Source of the DNA: an uncultured Rivibacter sp.
GTDB taxonomy: Bacteria; Pseudomonadota; Gammaproteobacteria; Burkholderiales; Burkholderiaceae
DNA length: 64,000 bases
Direction of reading: 5' to 3'
Assembly: GCA_946481025.1 (NCBI GenBank)
Contig: CAMLNA010000001.1
Span: forward strand, 1 to 64,000
Both the position numbers and the translations under genes were made by a program. The notes below the pieces were generated by a model. That model was not told the origin of the DNA. It saw only the letters and a program-made list of their open reading frames with translations, and made no database searches. Of this stretch, positions 52,601 to 64,000 are shown in pieces. How positions within the stretch are numbered: the first letter of the stretch is position 1; the number at the start of each line of letters is the position of its first letter.

Positions 52601-53545
52601 GCGTCGGGCTACAACAACAGCGACGGCAAGGGCTACGTGTTCTTCCTCAACCCCAAGACGGGCAAGCTGCTGGAGGCGGTGGCCACGCCCGAGGGCAGCT
52701 CGAGCGAGCCCATCAACATGGACCACGTGACCGCCTTCGTTCCTGACGAAACCGACTACACCGCCGATGCGCTGTATGTCGGGGACCTGCAGGGCAACGT
52801 GTGGCGCTACGACCTCACTACGACCGGCTCCACCTACGATGCGCCGGTCAAGCTGGCCAAGCTCACAGACCCGAGCGGCATGCCCCAGCCCGTGACCACG
52901 GCGGTGCGCATCGCCATCGAGCCGGACTCGAAGAAGCGCTATGTCTTCGTCGGCACCGGCCGCCTGCTGGCCGACTCGGACATCGCGAACAGCCAGGTGC
53001 AGAGCCTGTACGCCATCATCGACGGCACCAAGACGGCCTTCCACACGAACGCGACCCTGCCGAGCGAGGCCGACTTCCCCATCACCCGCAGCGAGGCCGG
53101 CGAACTCGAGCCCAACACCCAGCTCGAGCAGGGCATCGGCAGCGCGCCGAAAGCCTCGATGGGCTGGTACCACGACTTCGGGCGCTCGGCCACCTCCAAC
53201 GTGACCGAACGGGTGACGGTGCATCCGGTGTACCTCAACGGCATCGTGGCGGTGGCCGTCAACCTGCCCAGCGGCGACGCCTGCGACCCCTCTGGCACCA
53301 GCCGCGCCATCGCCGTGAACATGGCGACCGGCAGATCGGTGCTGCAGAACGCCGACGGCAGCCTTGCCGCATCCACGAACGCGGTGAAGGGCACGGCGAC
53401 CGACATCGTGTTCAAGAACGTGGGCGGCAAGGTCCGCCTCATCGCGGGCGGCAGCAAGGGCGACGTCTCGGGCCTGAAGGGCAACTTCAATGCAGCCTCC
53501 GGCCTGCGGCGCCTGAGCTGGCGCGAAGTGCTCACGGCGGACTGA
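49679..53545 (+). CDS. pilY1: Type IV pilus tip adhesin PilY1
   Basis: 1288 residues with an export signal (TKAAFLAALTVAAIELPVAGA). The N-terminal ~700 residues (YSAQSTFLGYFDPEKCYSYV, SGNYLNWASMQTLDAFRWVLTGG) form the variable part; I see no clear von Willebrand A motif. The conserved C-terminal beta-propeller begins near residue 780 (THLLGDIVNSKVLAVG, TVLYVGANDGMLHAFDGTD, LIGGLGKGGKGYFAIDVT, VFVGTGRLLADSDI). PilY1 sits on the pilus tip, mediates adhesion and surface sensing, and helps extend the pilus. Confidence 0.94.
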   Translation: MKTKAAFLAALTVAAIELPVAGAVNIDLADQPLFSATMVPGNLALALSVEWPTATTPAYPSTTVYSAQSTFLGYFDPEKCYSYVYDKSVPANSYFKPQGLASRHACSSSASSPLWSGNYLNWASMQTLDAFRWVLTGGYRSTDTVNSTILTKTYAARDAASVIPDKTATDDIRGATPFTWNSATTRIRNLGTRMYITGTGKMDGVVAYTDQSSHVHAKDDRFAKDSTTYELYISVKVCDAKVGLESNCVQYGANYKPEGLMQQYADKLRYSAFGYYNHSGDDRQQRDGGVMRARMKFIGPSRPVPGSAGVTNGAAEWSGTTGVMLTNPDSADASATAGHAAEDGWTVSIANSGVMNYLNKFGYEAKSYKSKDPVSELYNTALRYFKNLGNVGAYTDLRGAGTSATASQWLDGFPAIRKWDDPILYACQKNFVLGIGDVNTHRDANLPGSALISAVEPQPMPAEISGDTSVNVKAATDMVGRLEGLSDGALGGIYGDSSGTNCAGNFNQCHTYYVAGLAYDAHTNDIRKDVAGPQTVNTYWMDVLENQVYKHKNQYWLATKYGGFTVPSGFEPYSKANDSKTLSDELWHTNSDMLPIGTNSLKYSTDGKTGSDKRPDNYFPANRPERMREGLSRAFAKMSSELAQATSTAFVTASPNEDMSGTSFAAGYDPQTWTGDVTGFSVIFGDDGTPNLRKQWSAAAKLEDTKPALRKIVTCCTKNGEALPFTAESMGASALHERTHYASFSKVPGVADEKQSAANFLNYLRGDRTREASQDGGVYRSRTHLLGDIVNSKVLAVGAPSARYFDISNPGYSKFKRENASRKTVLYVGANDGMLHAFDGTDSAAAGGDELFAYVPSFTYGTAKTAATSGLAALGNPDYTHRYFVDASPQVYDIDFSRTGGSKSSGDWRSVLIGGLGKGGKGYFAIDVTKPAQWTTERAVAEKVLWEFTDERMGYSWGDAQVFKTRKYGWVVAVASGYNNSDGKGYVFFLNPKTGKLLEAVATPEGSSSEPINMDHVTAFVPDETDYTADALYVGDLQGNVWRYDLTTTGSTYDAPVKLAKLTDPSGMPQPVTTAVRIAIEPDSKKRYVFVGTGRLLADSDIANSQVQSLYAIIDGTKTAFHTNATLPSEADFPITRSEAGELEPNTQLEQGIGSAPKASMGWYHDFGRSATSNVTERVTVHPVYLNGIVAVAVNLPSGDACDPSGTSRAIAVNMATGRSVLQNADGSLAASTNAVKGTATDIVFKNVGGKVRLIAGGSKGDVSGLKGNFNAASGLRRLSWREVLTAD

Positions 53546-53562
53546 CGAGAGGCACGCACGCG

Positions 53563-54171
53563 ATGGCCATGCGCCCGGCGATGTGGGGCTCGCTGTGCCT
53601 GGCCCTGGCCGGCCATGCCGCGCTCTGGGCAGGCATGGCGGCACCGGCGCGGCAGGCGCTGCATGCGGGCAGCACCCCGGCGCTGCAGGTGCGGATGCAG
53701 CCGGCGGACGCCGGTCGGCCACGGACGCCGGCACCAGCACCTGCGAACCGCGCTGAACCCCCGGCACGGCAGCATGATGCGCAGCACGTGCAGCACGTAC
53801 AGCAGGTCGCCTCGGCGGAGGAGGAGCCGGCGACCGGCCCCAGGTACTACGCCGCCACGGAGGTCGATCGACCAGCGCTTCCGCGCTCGAGCCCGGATCC
53901 GGCGATGCTCGACGGCATTGCGCCGAGCGGGCTGCCGATCCGCCTGCGCCTGTTCATCTCGGCAGACGGTTCGGTGACGCAGGTCGATGCGCTCTTCGCG
54001 GCCGAGCAGGACGCGCCTGTCGTGGAGCGCCTGCGCGAGATGTTCCAGGCGACCGGCTTCGTCCCTGCCAGCCGCCGCGGCCGCGACGTGGCCAGCTACA
54101 AGGACATCGACGTGGAGCTGGCGGACGCCGCACCGCCGGCACAGGCTGCGCCGGGCACGGCGCAGCCTTGA
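53563..54171 (+). CDS. TonB-like periplasmic protein
   Basis: 202 residues from ATG 53563 (or 53569). A hydrophobic N-terminal segment ([20 protein letters not shown]) is followed by a Pro/Ala/His/Gln-rich linker (about 45-90, [11 protein letters not shown]) and a C-terminal TonB-like domain ([22 protein letters not shown], then [19 protein letters not shown], about 120-190). It lies 17 bases after pilY1 and is probably cotranscribed with it. Lacking a long enough spacer it may not be a true energy transducer; a role with the pilus is inferred from position. Confidence 0.7.
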   Translation: MAMRPAMWGSLCLALAGHAALWAGMAAPARQALHAGSTPALQVRMQPADAGRPRTPAPAPANRAEPPARQHDAQHVQHVQQVASAEEEPATGPRYYAATEVDRPALPRSSPDPAMLDGIAPSGLPIRLRLFISADGSVTQVDALFAAEQDAPVVERLREMFQATGFVPASRRGRDVASYKDIDVELADAAPPAQAAPGTAQP

Positions 54172-54172
54172 A

Positions 54173-57866
<3,694 letters not shown>

Positions 57867-57906
57867 GCTGTGCTCCTGTGAGGGGGGCGGGTTGGTGAAA
57901 GCGAGG

Positions 57907-58584
57907 TCAGGAAGCGGCGCGCGGGCGCCGCACGGCGCGGACCTTGCCGCTCGGGCCGCCGCCGCAATAGAAGAGCCCGGCGCCGTCGGACTCGAGCCCG
58001 CTCACGCCCACGCCTTGGGGCATGGCCAGCCGCTCGAGCACGGCGCCGTCGGCGGGGTCGACGTGGCGCAGCTCGCTTTCGTCGCCTTCCCAGGTGCCGT
58101 GCCACAGCTCGCCGTCGACCCAGGTCACGCCGGTGACGAAACGGTTCGACTCGACGGTGCGCAGCACGCGGCCGGTGTCGGGGTCGATCTGGTGGATCTT
58201 GCGGTCGCGGTACTGGCCAACCCACAGGCTGCCTTCGGCCCAGGCGAGGCCCGAGTCGGCGCCATGCCCCGGCGCGGGAATGGAGGCCAGCACCGCACCG
58301 GTGGCCGGGTCGATCTTGTCGATGCGCGCCTCGGCGATCTGGTAGAGGTGGCGGCCGTCGAAGGCGGTGCCGGCATCGCAGGCATGTTCGAGGGTGCGGG
58401 TGGTCTCGCCGCTGGCGGGGTCGAAGGCGACGAGCTGCGCGCCGGTGGCCGCCCACACGCGCTGCCCGTCGTGGGTGACGCCGTGCACGCGCTGCGCGTC
58501 GTTGAAGGGGCCGTACTCGCGCACGATCTCGGCCGGGCGGACCGGCGCTTCGTTCGTCGGGGTGCTGCTGGTCTTGCGGTTCAT
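57907..58584 (-). CDS. Beta-propeller (SMP-30/PQQ-like) protein
   Basis: 225 residues from ATG 58584 (ribosome site GAGGAAGG). It has propeller-like repeats: VHGVTHDGQRVWAATGAQLVAFDPASGET, HLYQIAEARIDKIDPATGAVL, LWVGQYRDRKIHQIDPDTGRVL, LWHGTWEGDESELRHVDPADGAVL. Such folds bind ligands or act as lactonases/lyases. There is no signal peptide, so it is cytoplasmic. It forms a likely operon with the regulator upstream and DUF899 downstream. Confidence 0.78.
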   Translation of the reverse strand: MNRKTSSTPTNEAPVRPAEIVREYGPFNDAQRVHGVTHDGQRVWAATGAQLVAFDPASGETTRTLEHACDAGTAFDGRHLYQIAEARIDKIDPATGAVLASIPAPGHGADSGLAWAEGSLWVGQYRDRKIHQIDPDTGRVLRTVESNRFVTGVTWVDGELWHGTWEGDESELRHVDPADGAVLERLAMPQGVGVSGLESDGAGLFYCGGGPSGKVRAVRRPRAAS

Positions 58585-58637
58585 CTGGGTTCCTTCCTCG
58601 TTTGCCGGCACCCGGGGCTGCGCCGTTGGAAAGAACT

Positions 58638-59858
58638 CTAGTCAGGCGGCAGCGCAGCGGGGAGTAACAAGATCGTCGTGAATCCGGCCAGCGGCTTTGC
58701 CAGCCAGCGCTGCGCCCGCGCCCGGCCCACCGACCGCACGCGGCCGGCGGCTTCCAGTTCGGCGAGCGCGCGCTGCACGGTGCGCTGGCTGTCGCCGAGT
58801 GCCAGCGCCAGCGCCGAGGTGGACCAGGCTGCGCCGTCAGCCAGCAGCGCCAGCAGCGAGGCCTGTTCGCCGTCGACCGGCGGCGCGAGCACGACCACGC
58901 TGCGCTTGTCATGCGGCCGCAACGCGAAACCCCGGGCGGTCGCGTCGATGCCGGCCAGCCCGGCGACCAGCCGGCGCAGGCGGCCGATCTCGACCCGCAG
59001 GCGCGCGCGATGGGTTTCGTCCGGGTGGCGGGTGCGAAAGGCCAGCGCGATCAGTGCTTCGCGGCTCGCATCGGCCGGCCAAGCCTCGGCGAGCGCGCGG
59101 GCCAGCGCGAAAAGGATCGGGCGGCGAGCCAGCGGCAGCCAGGCGGGGCCGGCCCCCAGCCCATGCCGGCAGCCATCGATCACCAGGGCACCCGAGGCCC
59201 GCAGCGTCGCCACTTGCGACAGGCGCAGCGACTCTTCACCGCCGTTCGCAAGGCGCCGGGCGGCCGGGTGTTCGAGGGCGGCGTGCGCCTCGGCCACTTC
59301 TGCCACCAGCGCCGGCAGGCCGGCACGCCCGGCGGCCGCGCGGGCTCGCGCAAGCGAGGCCTGCGCCGCATCGACGTTCAGCGACCTCAACGCCAGCTCG
59401 GCGGCAGCCAGCTCGGCCACCGCGTGCAAGGCCGGCGGGCCGCCCCGGGTATCGAGCAGCGCCAGTGCCTCCGACGCTTCGTCGAGCCGCCCGAGCAGCA
59501 GCAGCCGGCGCGCCACGATGAGCCGCGCCTGCAACGCGTTGGCCCGGTCGCCCCGCGCCTCGAGCGCCGCGGCCGCGGCGGCGAGCGCCCGCGTCGCCTG
59601 CCCGAGGTCGCGCATGGCCAGCGCCACCTCGGCCTCGGCGACCACGCACCGGGCACGCGCCAGCTCCTCGTGGATGCCGAAGCCGCGTGCGGCGCACCGC
59701 AACAGCTCGCGGGCGCGCACCAGCTCGCCCAGTCGAGCCATCGCGATGCCGCGCAGCGCCAGCGCCGGCGGGTCGTGGCGCAGCGCCACCCGCTTGAGCG
59801 CGCCGAGCGTGTCACCCGCAGCGAGGGCCCGCGCTGCGGCGGCGATGAGGGAATCCAT
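58638..59858 (-). CDS. Winged-helix regulator with TPR-like N-terminus
   Basis: 406 residues from ATG 59858 (MDSLIAAAARALAAGDTLGAL); an earlier in-frame start lies in the divergent gap. The N-terminal ~200 residues are helical repeats (ALALRGIAMARLGELVRARELLRCAA). A part similar to a SARP-like DNA-binding region follows (ALIALAFRTRHPDETHRARLRVEIGRLRRLV, two blocks). At the C-terminus a helix-turn-helix is plain (LLALLADGAAWSTSALALAL, then DSQRTVQRALAELEAAGRVR). It probably regulates the beta-propeller and DUF899 genes that follow on the same strand. Confidence 0.75.
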   Translation of the reverse strand: MDSLIAAAARALAAGDTLGALKRVALRHDPPALALRGIAMARLGELVRARELLRCAARGFGIHEELARARCVVAEAEVALAMRDLGQATRALAAAAAALEARGDRANALQARLIVARRLLLLGRLDEASEALALLDTRGGPPALHAVAELAAAELALRSLNVDAAQASLARARAAAGRAGLPALVAEVAEAHAALEHPAARRLANGGEESLRLSQVATLRASGALVIDGCRHGLGAGPAWLPLARRPILFALARALAEAWPADASREALIALAFRTRHPDETHRARLRVEIGRLRRLVAGLAGIDATARGFALRPHDKRSVVVLAPPVDGEQASLLALLADGAAWSTSALALALGDSQRTVQRALAELEAAGRVRSVGRARAQRWLAKPLAGFTTILLLPAALPPD

Positions 59859-59948
59859 GGCGGCGAGGGTAGCAGCCGCCCACATGAGGGAAACGACCTG
59901 TTCGCGGCGCCCCGATCGGGAGCAAGATACGGCGCAGGGAGCCGTCGC

Positions 59949-59971
59949 CGCCTCGCTTCGTTGGCGAGGCG
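59949..59971 (+). other. Hairpin in the leader of the binding-protein gene
   Basis: CGCCTCGC (59949-59956) and GCGAGGCG (59964-59971) form a perfect 8-bp stem with a 7-base loop, 23 bases before the ATG at 59995 and just before the AGAGGAGG ribosome site. It could control translation or be an operator in this divergent gap. Confidence 0.45.
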
Positions 59972-59994
59972 CAGCACGCGAGAGGAGGCATGCA

Positions 59995-60984
59995 ATGACT
60001 GCCTGTTCGACGACTCGGCGAGGCGCGCTGCTGGTGCTGGGGCACCTGGGCATGGCCGTGGCGGTGTCCGCCGCGGCGCCGGGCCTGGCCGGCAAGCGCG
60101 TGCTGTGGGTGGATTCCTACCACGAGGGCAATCCCTGGAACGACGGCATCGGCCGCGGCATCGCGGCCACCTTGTCGGGCAGCGGCGTCGAGCTGCGCAT
60201 CGTCCGCATGGACACCGCGCGCAACGCCGACGAGGCGCATGCACGGCAGGCGGGCGAACGCGCCAAGGCCGAGCTCGACCGCTTCCGGCCCGACGTGGTG
60301 ATCGCCACCGACGACAACGCGGCCCGCTACTTCGTCGTCCCCTTCGTCAAGGAGACGTCGCTGCCGGTGGTGTTTGCCGGCATCAACTGGGACGCGTCGG
60401 CCTACGGCTTCCCGACGCCCACCATCACCGGCATGCTCGAGGTGGACCTGGTGGGGCCGCTGGTGCGGGCGATGCGCGAGTACGCGCGCGGCGACCGGGT
60501 GGCCTACCTGAGCGGCGACACGCAGACGCAGGCCAAGGTGGTGGCCACCTACAACCGGCGCTTCTTCGACGGCCGCATGGCCTCGCGGCTGGTGCGCAGC
60601 TTCGACGAGTTCAGGCGCGCCTATGTCGAGCTGCAGCGCCAGGCGCACATGCTCATCACCGGCAACTACGCCGGCATCGCCGGATGGGACGGGGACGCGG
60701 CGCGGGCCTTCATCCTCGAGAACACGCGCATTCCCACCGGCTATGTGGACGGCTACATGACGCCGCTGGTGCTGCTCACCATGGGCAAGCTGCCGGAAGA
60801 GCAGGGCGAATATGCCGCCGACGTGGCGCTGAAGATCCTGCGCGGCGCCAGGCCGGCGGAGTTCCCGCTGGTCGAGAACCGCAAGGCCGTGCTGGGACTC
60901 AACCTCGCGCTGGCCGACCGCCTGGGCGTGGCCTTCAGCCCGGCCTTGCTGAAGAACGCCGGCATCGTCCACCGGGGCGCCTGA
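59995..60984 (+). CDS. ABC-type periplasmic substrate-binding protein (signal-input type)
   Basis: 329 residues from ATG 59995 with an export signal (RRGALLVLGHLGMAVAVSAAAP). The fold of the ABC_sub_bind family is shown by RVLWVDSYHEGNPWNDGIGRGIAATL, FRPDVVIATDDNAARYFVVP, LPVVFAGINWD and RVAYLSGDTQTQAKVVATYN. There is no permease or ATPase gene nearby. Instead the gene ends 2 bases before a hybrid histidine kinase, so the protein probably binds a ligand and signals to that kinase rather than feeding a transporter. Confidence 0.85.
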   Translation: MTACSTTRRGALLVLGHLGMAVAVSAAAPGLAGKRVLWVDSYHEGNPWNDGIGRGIAATLSGSGVELRIVRMDTARNADEAHARQAGERAKAELDRFRPDVVIATDDNAARYFVVPFVKETSLPVVFAGINWDASAYGFPTPTITGMLEVDLVGPLVRAMREYARGDRVAYLSGDTQTQAKVVATYNRRFFDGRMASRLVRSFDEFRRAYVELQRQAHMLITGNYAGIAGWDGDAARAFILENTRIPTGYVDGYMTPLVLLTMGKLPEEQGEYAADVALKILRGARPAEFPLVENRKAVLGLNLALADRLGVAFSPALLKNAGIVHRGA

Positions 60985-60986
60985 CG

Positions 60987-63392
60987 ATGAAGATGCCCGC
61001 CCTGGTGGCCGCGTCGGTGCAGCGCAAGATCCTCTGCGGCTTTGCCGTCGTGCTGGCGCTGGTGCTGCTGGTCATGGGTGGCGGCCTCTACCAGCTGGGC
61101 CAGGTGCGGGCGGCGGCCGACCAGGTGGCGCCCAACGGCACCCGCCTGGCGCGGCTGCAGGAGGTGGCGGTGGCGCTGTCGGTGCTGGAAGCCGACGTGG
61201 AGCGCTTCGCCATCGTGGGCGGCCCGGAGCAGCGCGACGCGATGGAGCGGGCGCTGCAGCACCTGCGGGGGGCCGCCGACCGGCTGGACGCGCACGAGAG
61301 CCGCGCGCCCCTGGAGCGCGCGTTGGCGGTGCTGTCGGCCGAGGTGCTGCGCCTGGCCAATGGCGACCGGGGCGTCGGCAGCACGCGCGAGCGCAACGAG
61401 CGGCTGCTCGCGCTGTACGACGCACTGAAGGGCGCCAAGGACGCGCAGCAGGCGCTCGGCCTGCAGACGCAGGCCCTGCTGCAGCAGACCATGGAACGGC
61501 AGAAGCAGACCATTGCGGCCATCGTCGTGCAGCTTTCCGTCATCGGCGTGCTGCTGGTGCTGGTGGCGGCGTCGATCGCGGCCATGGTGGCCCGCAGCAT
61601 CGCCGGGCCGGTGGCCGAGCTCACCCGCGCGGCGCAGCAGGTGGCCGAAGGCGACCTGTCGCGGCGCGTGCGCATCGAGTCGCGCGACGAGATCGGCGAG
61701 CTGGCGCAGCGCTTCAATGCCATGACGGGCAAGCTGCAGCAGTCGCTGGAGGAGTCGCGGCGCAGCGAGGCCGACTACCGAGGCATCTATGCCAATGCGG
61801 TGGAGGCGATCTGGCGCGCCTCGCTCGACGGCCGCCTGCTGTCGGCCAACCCGGCCGCCGCCGCCATGCTGGGCTACCGGTCGCCCGAGGAGCTGGTGGA
61901 TTCGGTGAAGAGCATTCGCCAGCAGCTGTACGTGCATCCCGAGGAACGTGACCGGTTCCTGCAGCGCCTGCTCGAGCGGGGCGCGCTGCAGGGCTACGAG
62001 CTGAACCTGCGGCATCGCGACGGCCGGCCGCTGTGGGTGTCGGCCAGCATGCGGGTGGTGCGCGGTGACGATGGCCAGCCGCTGTACATCGAATCGTTCG
62101 GCGCCGACGTGACGGAGCGCCGCCTCGCGCAAGAAGAGCTGCGCCGCCACCGCGACCAGCTCGAGGCGCTGGTGCGCGCCCGCACGATGGAGCTCGAGCA
62201 GGCCAAGGAACGCGCCGAGGTGGCCAGCCATGCCAAGAGCGCCTTCCTGGCCAACATGAGCCATGAACTGCGCACGCCGCTGAACTCGATCCTCGGCTTC
62301 GCGCAGATCCTGGAGCGCGACGGCACGCTGACCCCGGCGCAGCGCGGGCGTGCCGGCACCATCCACCAGAGCGGCGAGCACCTGCTCACGCTCATCAACG
62401 ACGTGCTGGACCTGGCCAAGATCGAAGCCGGGCGCCTGGAGCTGCTGCCCAGCGAGATCGCGCTGCAACCCCTGCTGCGCATGATCTCCGACGTGATGCA
62501 GGTGCGTGTGCAGCAGAAGGGCCTGCATTTCGAATGCCGGGCCGCCTCCGACCTGCCGACGGCCTTGTTCGCCGACGAGAAGCGCTTGCGCCAGGTGCTG
62601 CTGAACCTGCTGGACAACGCGGTGAAGTTCACGAGCCACGGGCAGGTGCTGCTGGTGGTCGGGCGGCACGACGCCCGGCACGTGCGCATGGAAGTCATCG
62701 ACAGCGGCACGGGCATCTCGCTGCAGGACCAGCAGCGCCTGTTCCGGCCGTTCGAGCAGGCCGGCGACGCCGAGTACCGCCCGCAGGGCACGGGCCTCGG
62801 GCTGGCCATCTGCCGAGAGCTGCTGCACCGCATGGGCAGCGAGATCCACCTGATCAGCGACACCGGCAAAGGCAGCCATTTCTGGTTCGACCTGCCCATC
62901 CGCACGCCGGCATACCCACAGGCGGCAGCGGCGGCGCCGCCGAAGGCCGTGCCGGCCGCGGTGTCGCAGGCCACCGGCTACGAGGGCACGCGCAGGCACC
63001 TGCTGGTGGTCGACGACGTGCCGGCCAACCGCAGGATGCTGATCGACCTGCTCGCGCCGCTCGGCTTCGAACTTCACGAGGCCTGCGACGGTGAGCAGGC
63101 ACTGCAGCAGGCCCGGCGGCTGCCGATCGACCTGGTGCTCATGGACAACGTGATGCCGGTGCTCGACGGCCTGGAAGCCACCCGGCGGCTGCGCAGGACG
63201 CCGCGGGTGGCCGCGGTGCCCATCATTGCCATCTCGGCCAGCGCACAGTCCAGCGACCGCGCCGCCAGCCTGGATGCCGGGGCGGATGCCTTCCTCACCA
63301 AGCCGGTCAACGCCGACGAACTGCTGGAGCGCATCGGGGCGCTGCTGCGGCTGCGCTGGACGACCACGGCGGCGACCCAGGCGCCACCATGA
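60987..63392 (+). CDS. Hybrid histidine kinase with HAMP, PAS and receiver domains
   Basis: 801 residues from ATG 60987. Order: membrane helix (about 17-39), periplasmic helical sensor (40-170), second membrane helix (about 175-200), HAMP (about 200-250), PAS (about 260-385), coiled coil, HisKA with His426 (FLANMSHELRTPLNSILGFA), HATPase (LLNLLDNAVKFTSHG, DSGTGISLQDQQ, GTGLGLAICREL), and a receiver with Asp720 (LVLMDNVMPVLDGLEATRRL). It is an inner-membrane sensor likely paired with the preceding binding protein. No cognate output regulator is encoded in the window. Confidence 0.93.
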   Translation: MKMPALVAASVQRKILCGFAVVLALVLLVMGGGLYQLGQVRAAADQVAPNGTRLARLQEVAVALSVLEADVERFAIVGGPEQRDAMERALQHLRGAADRLDAHESRAPLERALAVLSAEVLRLANGDRGVGSTRERNERLLALYDALKGAKDAQQALGLQTQALLQQTMERQKQTIAAIVVQLSVIGVLLVLVAASIAAMVARSIAGPVAELTRAAQQVAEGDLSRRVRIESRDEIGELAQRFNAMTGKLQQSLEESRRSEADYRGIYANAVEAIWRASLDGRLLSANPAAAAMLGYRSPEELVDSVKSIRQQLYVHPEERDRFLQRLLERGALQGYELNLRHRDGRPLWVSASMRVVRGDDGQPLYIESFGADVTERRLAQEELRRHRDQLEALVRARTMELEQAKERAEVASHAKSAFLANMSHELRTPLNSILGFAQILERDGTLTPAQRGRAGTIHQSGEHLLTLINDVLDLAKIEAGRLELLPSEIALQPLLRMISDVMQVRVQQKGLHFECRAASDLPTALFADEKRLRQVLLNLLDNAVKFTSHGQVLLVVGRHDARHVRMEVIDSGTGISLQDQQRLFRPFEQAGDAEYRPQGTGLGLAICRELLHRMGSEIHLISDTGKGSHFWFDLPIRTPAYPQAAAAAPPKAVPAAVSQATGYEGTRRHLLVVDDVPANRRMLIDLLAPLGFELHEACDGEQALQQARRLPIDLVLMDNVMPVLDGLEATRRLRRTPRVAAVPIIAISASAQSSDRAASLDAGADAFLTKPVNADELLERIGALLRLRWTTTAATQAPP

Positions 63393-63401
63393 GTGCCGCC
63401 G

Positions 63402-64000
63402 TCAGCAAGGCCGTGCGGCAGCGGCAGGGCCTGCACTCCTGCGTCTCGTGCAGAACAGCGCGAACAGGCCGGCGAGCGTGAGTCCCAGCATGCCCGGCTC
63501 GGGTACCGGCGAGAGCAGCAGCGGCCCCAGTTCTGCGCCAGCGCTGCTGAAAAGCACCTGCCCGGCATCGTTGAGCCAGACGCCGCCGATCCCGTAGAGT
63601 GCGGCCGCGCCCCCTGCCTCGCGGTACAGCACCTCGGTCAGGTTGGTGACCGTGCCGTTGTCCCAGAAATACAGATAACGGCGCGCGCCCCAGTCGAGCT
63701 CGCCCGTGAAAAGCACTTGGCCGGCGTTGTTGACGGACACGCCGTGGACAGCCGTCAGCCCCGCGATGCCCACACCGAGATCGGTCAACACGCCGTCTCG
63801 ATAGAGGAAGGCGGTGCGGGGGTGGTCCCAGAGTTTCATCAGGACATCACCGCGGTCGTTGACATCGCCGACGGAGCCGAGCGGGCTGCCCGGCAGCGGC
63901 GTGGCGACACCGCCGACGAAGCTGCTGATCACGCCTGCGAGTATGCCGTCCATCGTGCCCCAGACGTCGTCCCGGTCGCTCAGGCGCCACACGTGGACTG
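63402..64000 (-). CDS. PEP-CTERM sorted secreted protein, partial
   Basis: The reading frame is open to the window edge, so the N-terminus is missing; about 199 residues are visible. The sequence has repeating DxxGxVLF-like units (VSVNNAGQVLFTGELDW, VWLNDAGQVLFSSAG, DVNDRGDVLMKLWD) that resemble a beta-propeller. The C-terminus is a PEP-CTERM signal: VPEPGMLGLTLAGLFALFC followed by TRRRS. Exosortase EpsH-type systems cut and export such proteins to the surface or into exopolysaccharide. Convergent with the hybrid kinase gene 9 bases away. Confidence 0.85.
   Translation of the reverse strand, partial: VHVWRLSDRDDVWGTMDGILAGVISSFVGGVATPLPGSPLGSVGDVNDRGDVLMKLWDHPRTAFLYRDGVLTDLGVGIAGLTAVHGVSVNNAGQVLFTGELDWGARRYLYFWDNGTVTNLTEVLYREAGGAAALYGIGGVWLNDAGQVLFSSAGAELGPLLLSPVPEPGMLGLTLAGLFALFCTRRRSAGPAAAARPC

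Noticed and set aside
60753..63077. 774-residue open frame on the minus strand
   Set aside because: Antisense to the hybrid kinase, whose domains are all intact.

Overview
The window comes from a high-GC (roughly 68-70% by eye) Gram-negative genome, most likely a betaproteobacterium of the order Burkholderiales (Rubrivivax/Leptothrix/Rhizobacter-like). The reasons are the gene content (betaproteobacterial type VI secretion order, PilE-FimT-PilVWXY1 minor-pilin operon, HU with a Lys/Ala tail, a PEP-CTERM protein) and codon use. The species cannot be fixed from the sequence. There are no rRNA, tRNA, insertion-sequence or CRISPR features that I can support. Genes are densely packed; the only gap above 300 bases, between about 8552 and 8980, is largely filled by a manganese-type riboswitch, and I see nothing in its remaining ~210 bases.

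Layout. (1) 93-4389: a copper/metal-resistance operon behind a MerR-family-type promoter: His-rich periplasmic protein, TolC-type lipoprotein, Tat-exported multicopper oxidase, cupredoxin, CusF-like protein. (2) 4397-8768: ZntB/CorA transporter, HU protein, a DadA-type FAD oxidoreductase divergent from an XRE-cupin regulator with two abutting palindromic operators, and a GDT1-type Mn exporter under a yybP-ykoY riboswitch. (3) 8981-11529: a LuxR-type response regulator translationally coupled to a hybrid histidine kinase. (4) 11646-46135: a type VI secretion (T6SS) region. It holds tssA-B-C, two hcp genes, tagJ, tssE-F-G-H, a TPR-methyltransferase, a putative effector/immunity pair and vgrG. 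A lower-GC effector cassette follows: DUF6484, DUF2169, a degenerate ketosynthase, a DUF4150-HNH nuclease and a putative immunity protein. Then come an OmpA lipoprotein with a PpkA-like kinase, a second receptor-type Ser/Thr kinase with envelope genes, GTP cyclohydrolase II, a LysM lipoprotein, a TIGR02270 protein, TagH and a PP2C phosphatase. The membrane-complex genes tssJ, tssK, tssL and tssM are not in the window. (5) 46322-54171: minor pilins PilE, FimT, PilV, PilW, PilX, the adhesin PilY1 and a TonB-like protein. (6) 54188-59858 (minus strand): KatG, a membrane protein, a DUF899 protein, a beta-propeller protein and a winged-helix regulator. (7) 59995-63392: a periplasmic binding protein coupled to a hybrid histidine kinase. 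(8) 63402 to the edge: a PEP-CTERM protein.

How it fits together. The T6SS region carries a complete threonine-phosphorylation set (two kinases, FHA protein, PP2C phosphatase). Four of its transcription units (tssA, the second kinase, the TIGR02270 gene, tagH) are preceded by the same 17-base motif, consensus RTGACTTTCGNNCAYTG, each followed after exactly 18 bases by a similar -10-like octamer. This looks like a dedicated promoter/operator of a T6SS regulon and is the most interesting unexplained signal I found. The effector cassette, with an apparently catalytically dead ketosynthase, a 37-codon coupled ORF and a nuclease fused to a PAAR-like domain, is the second.
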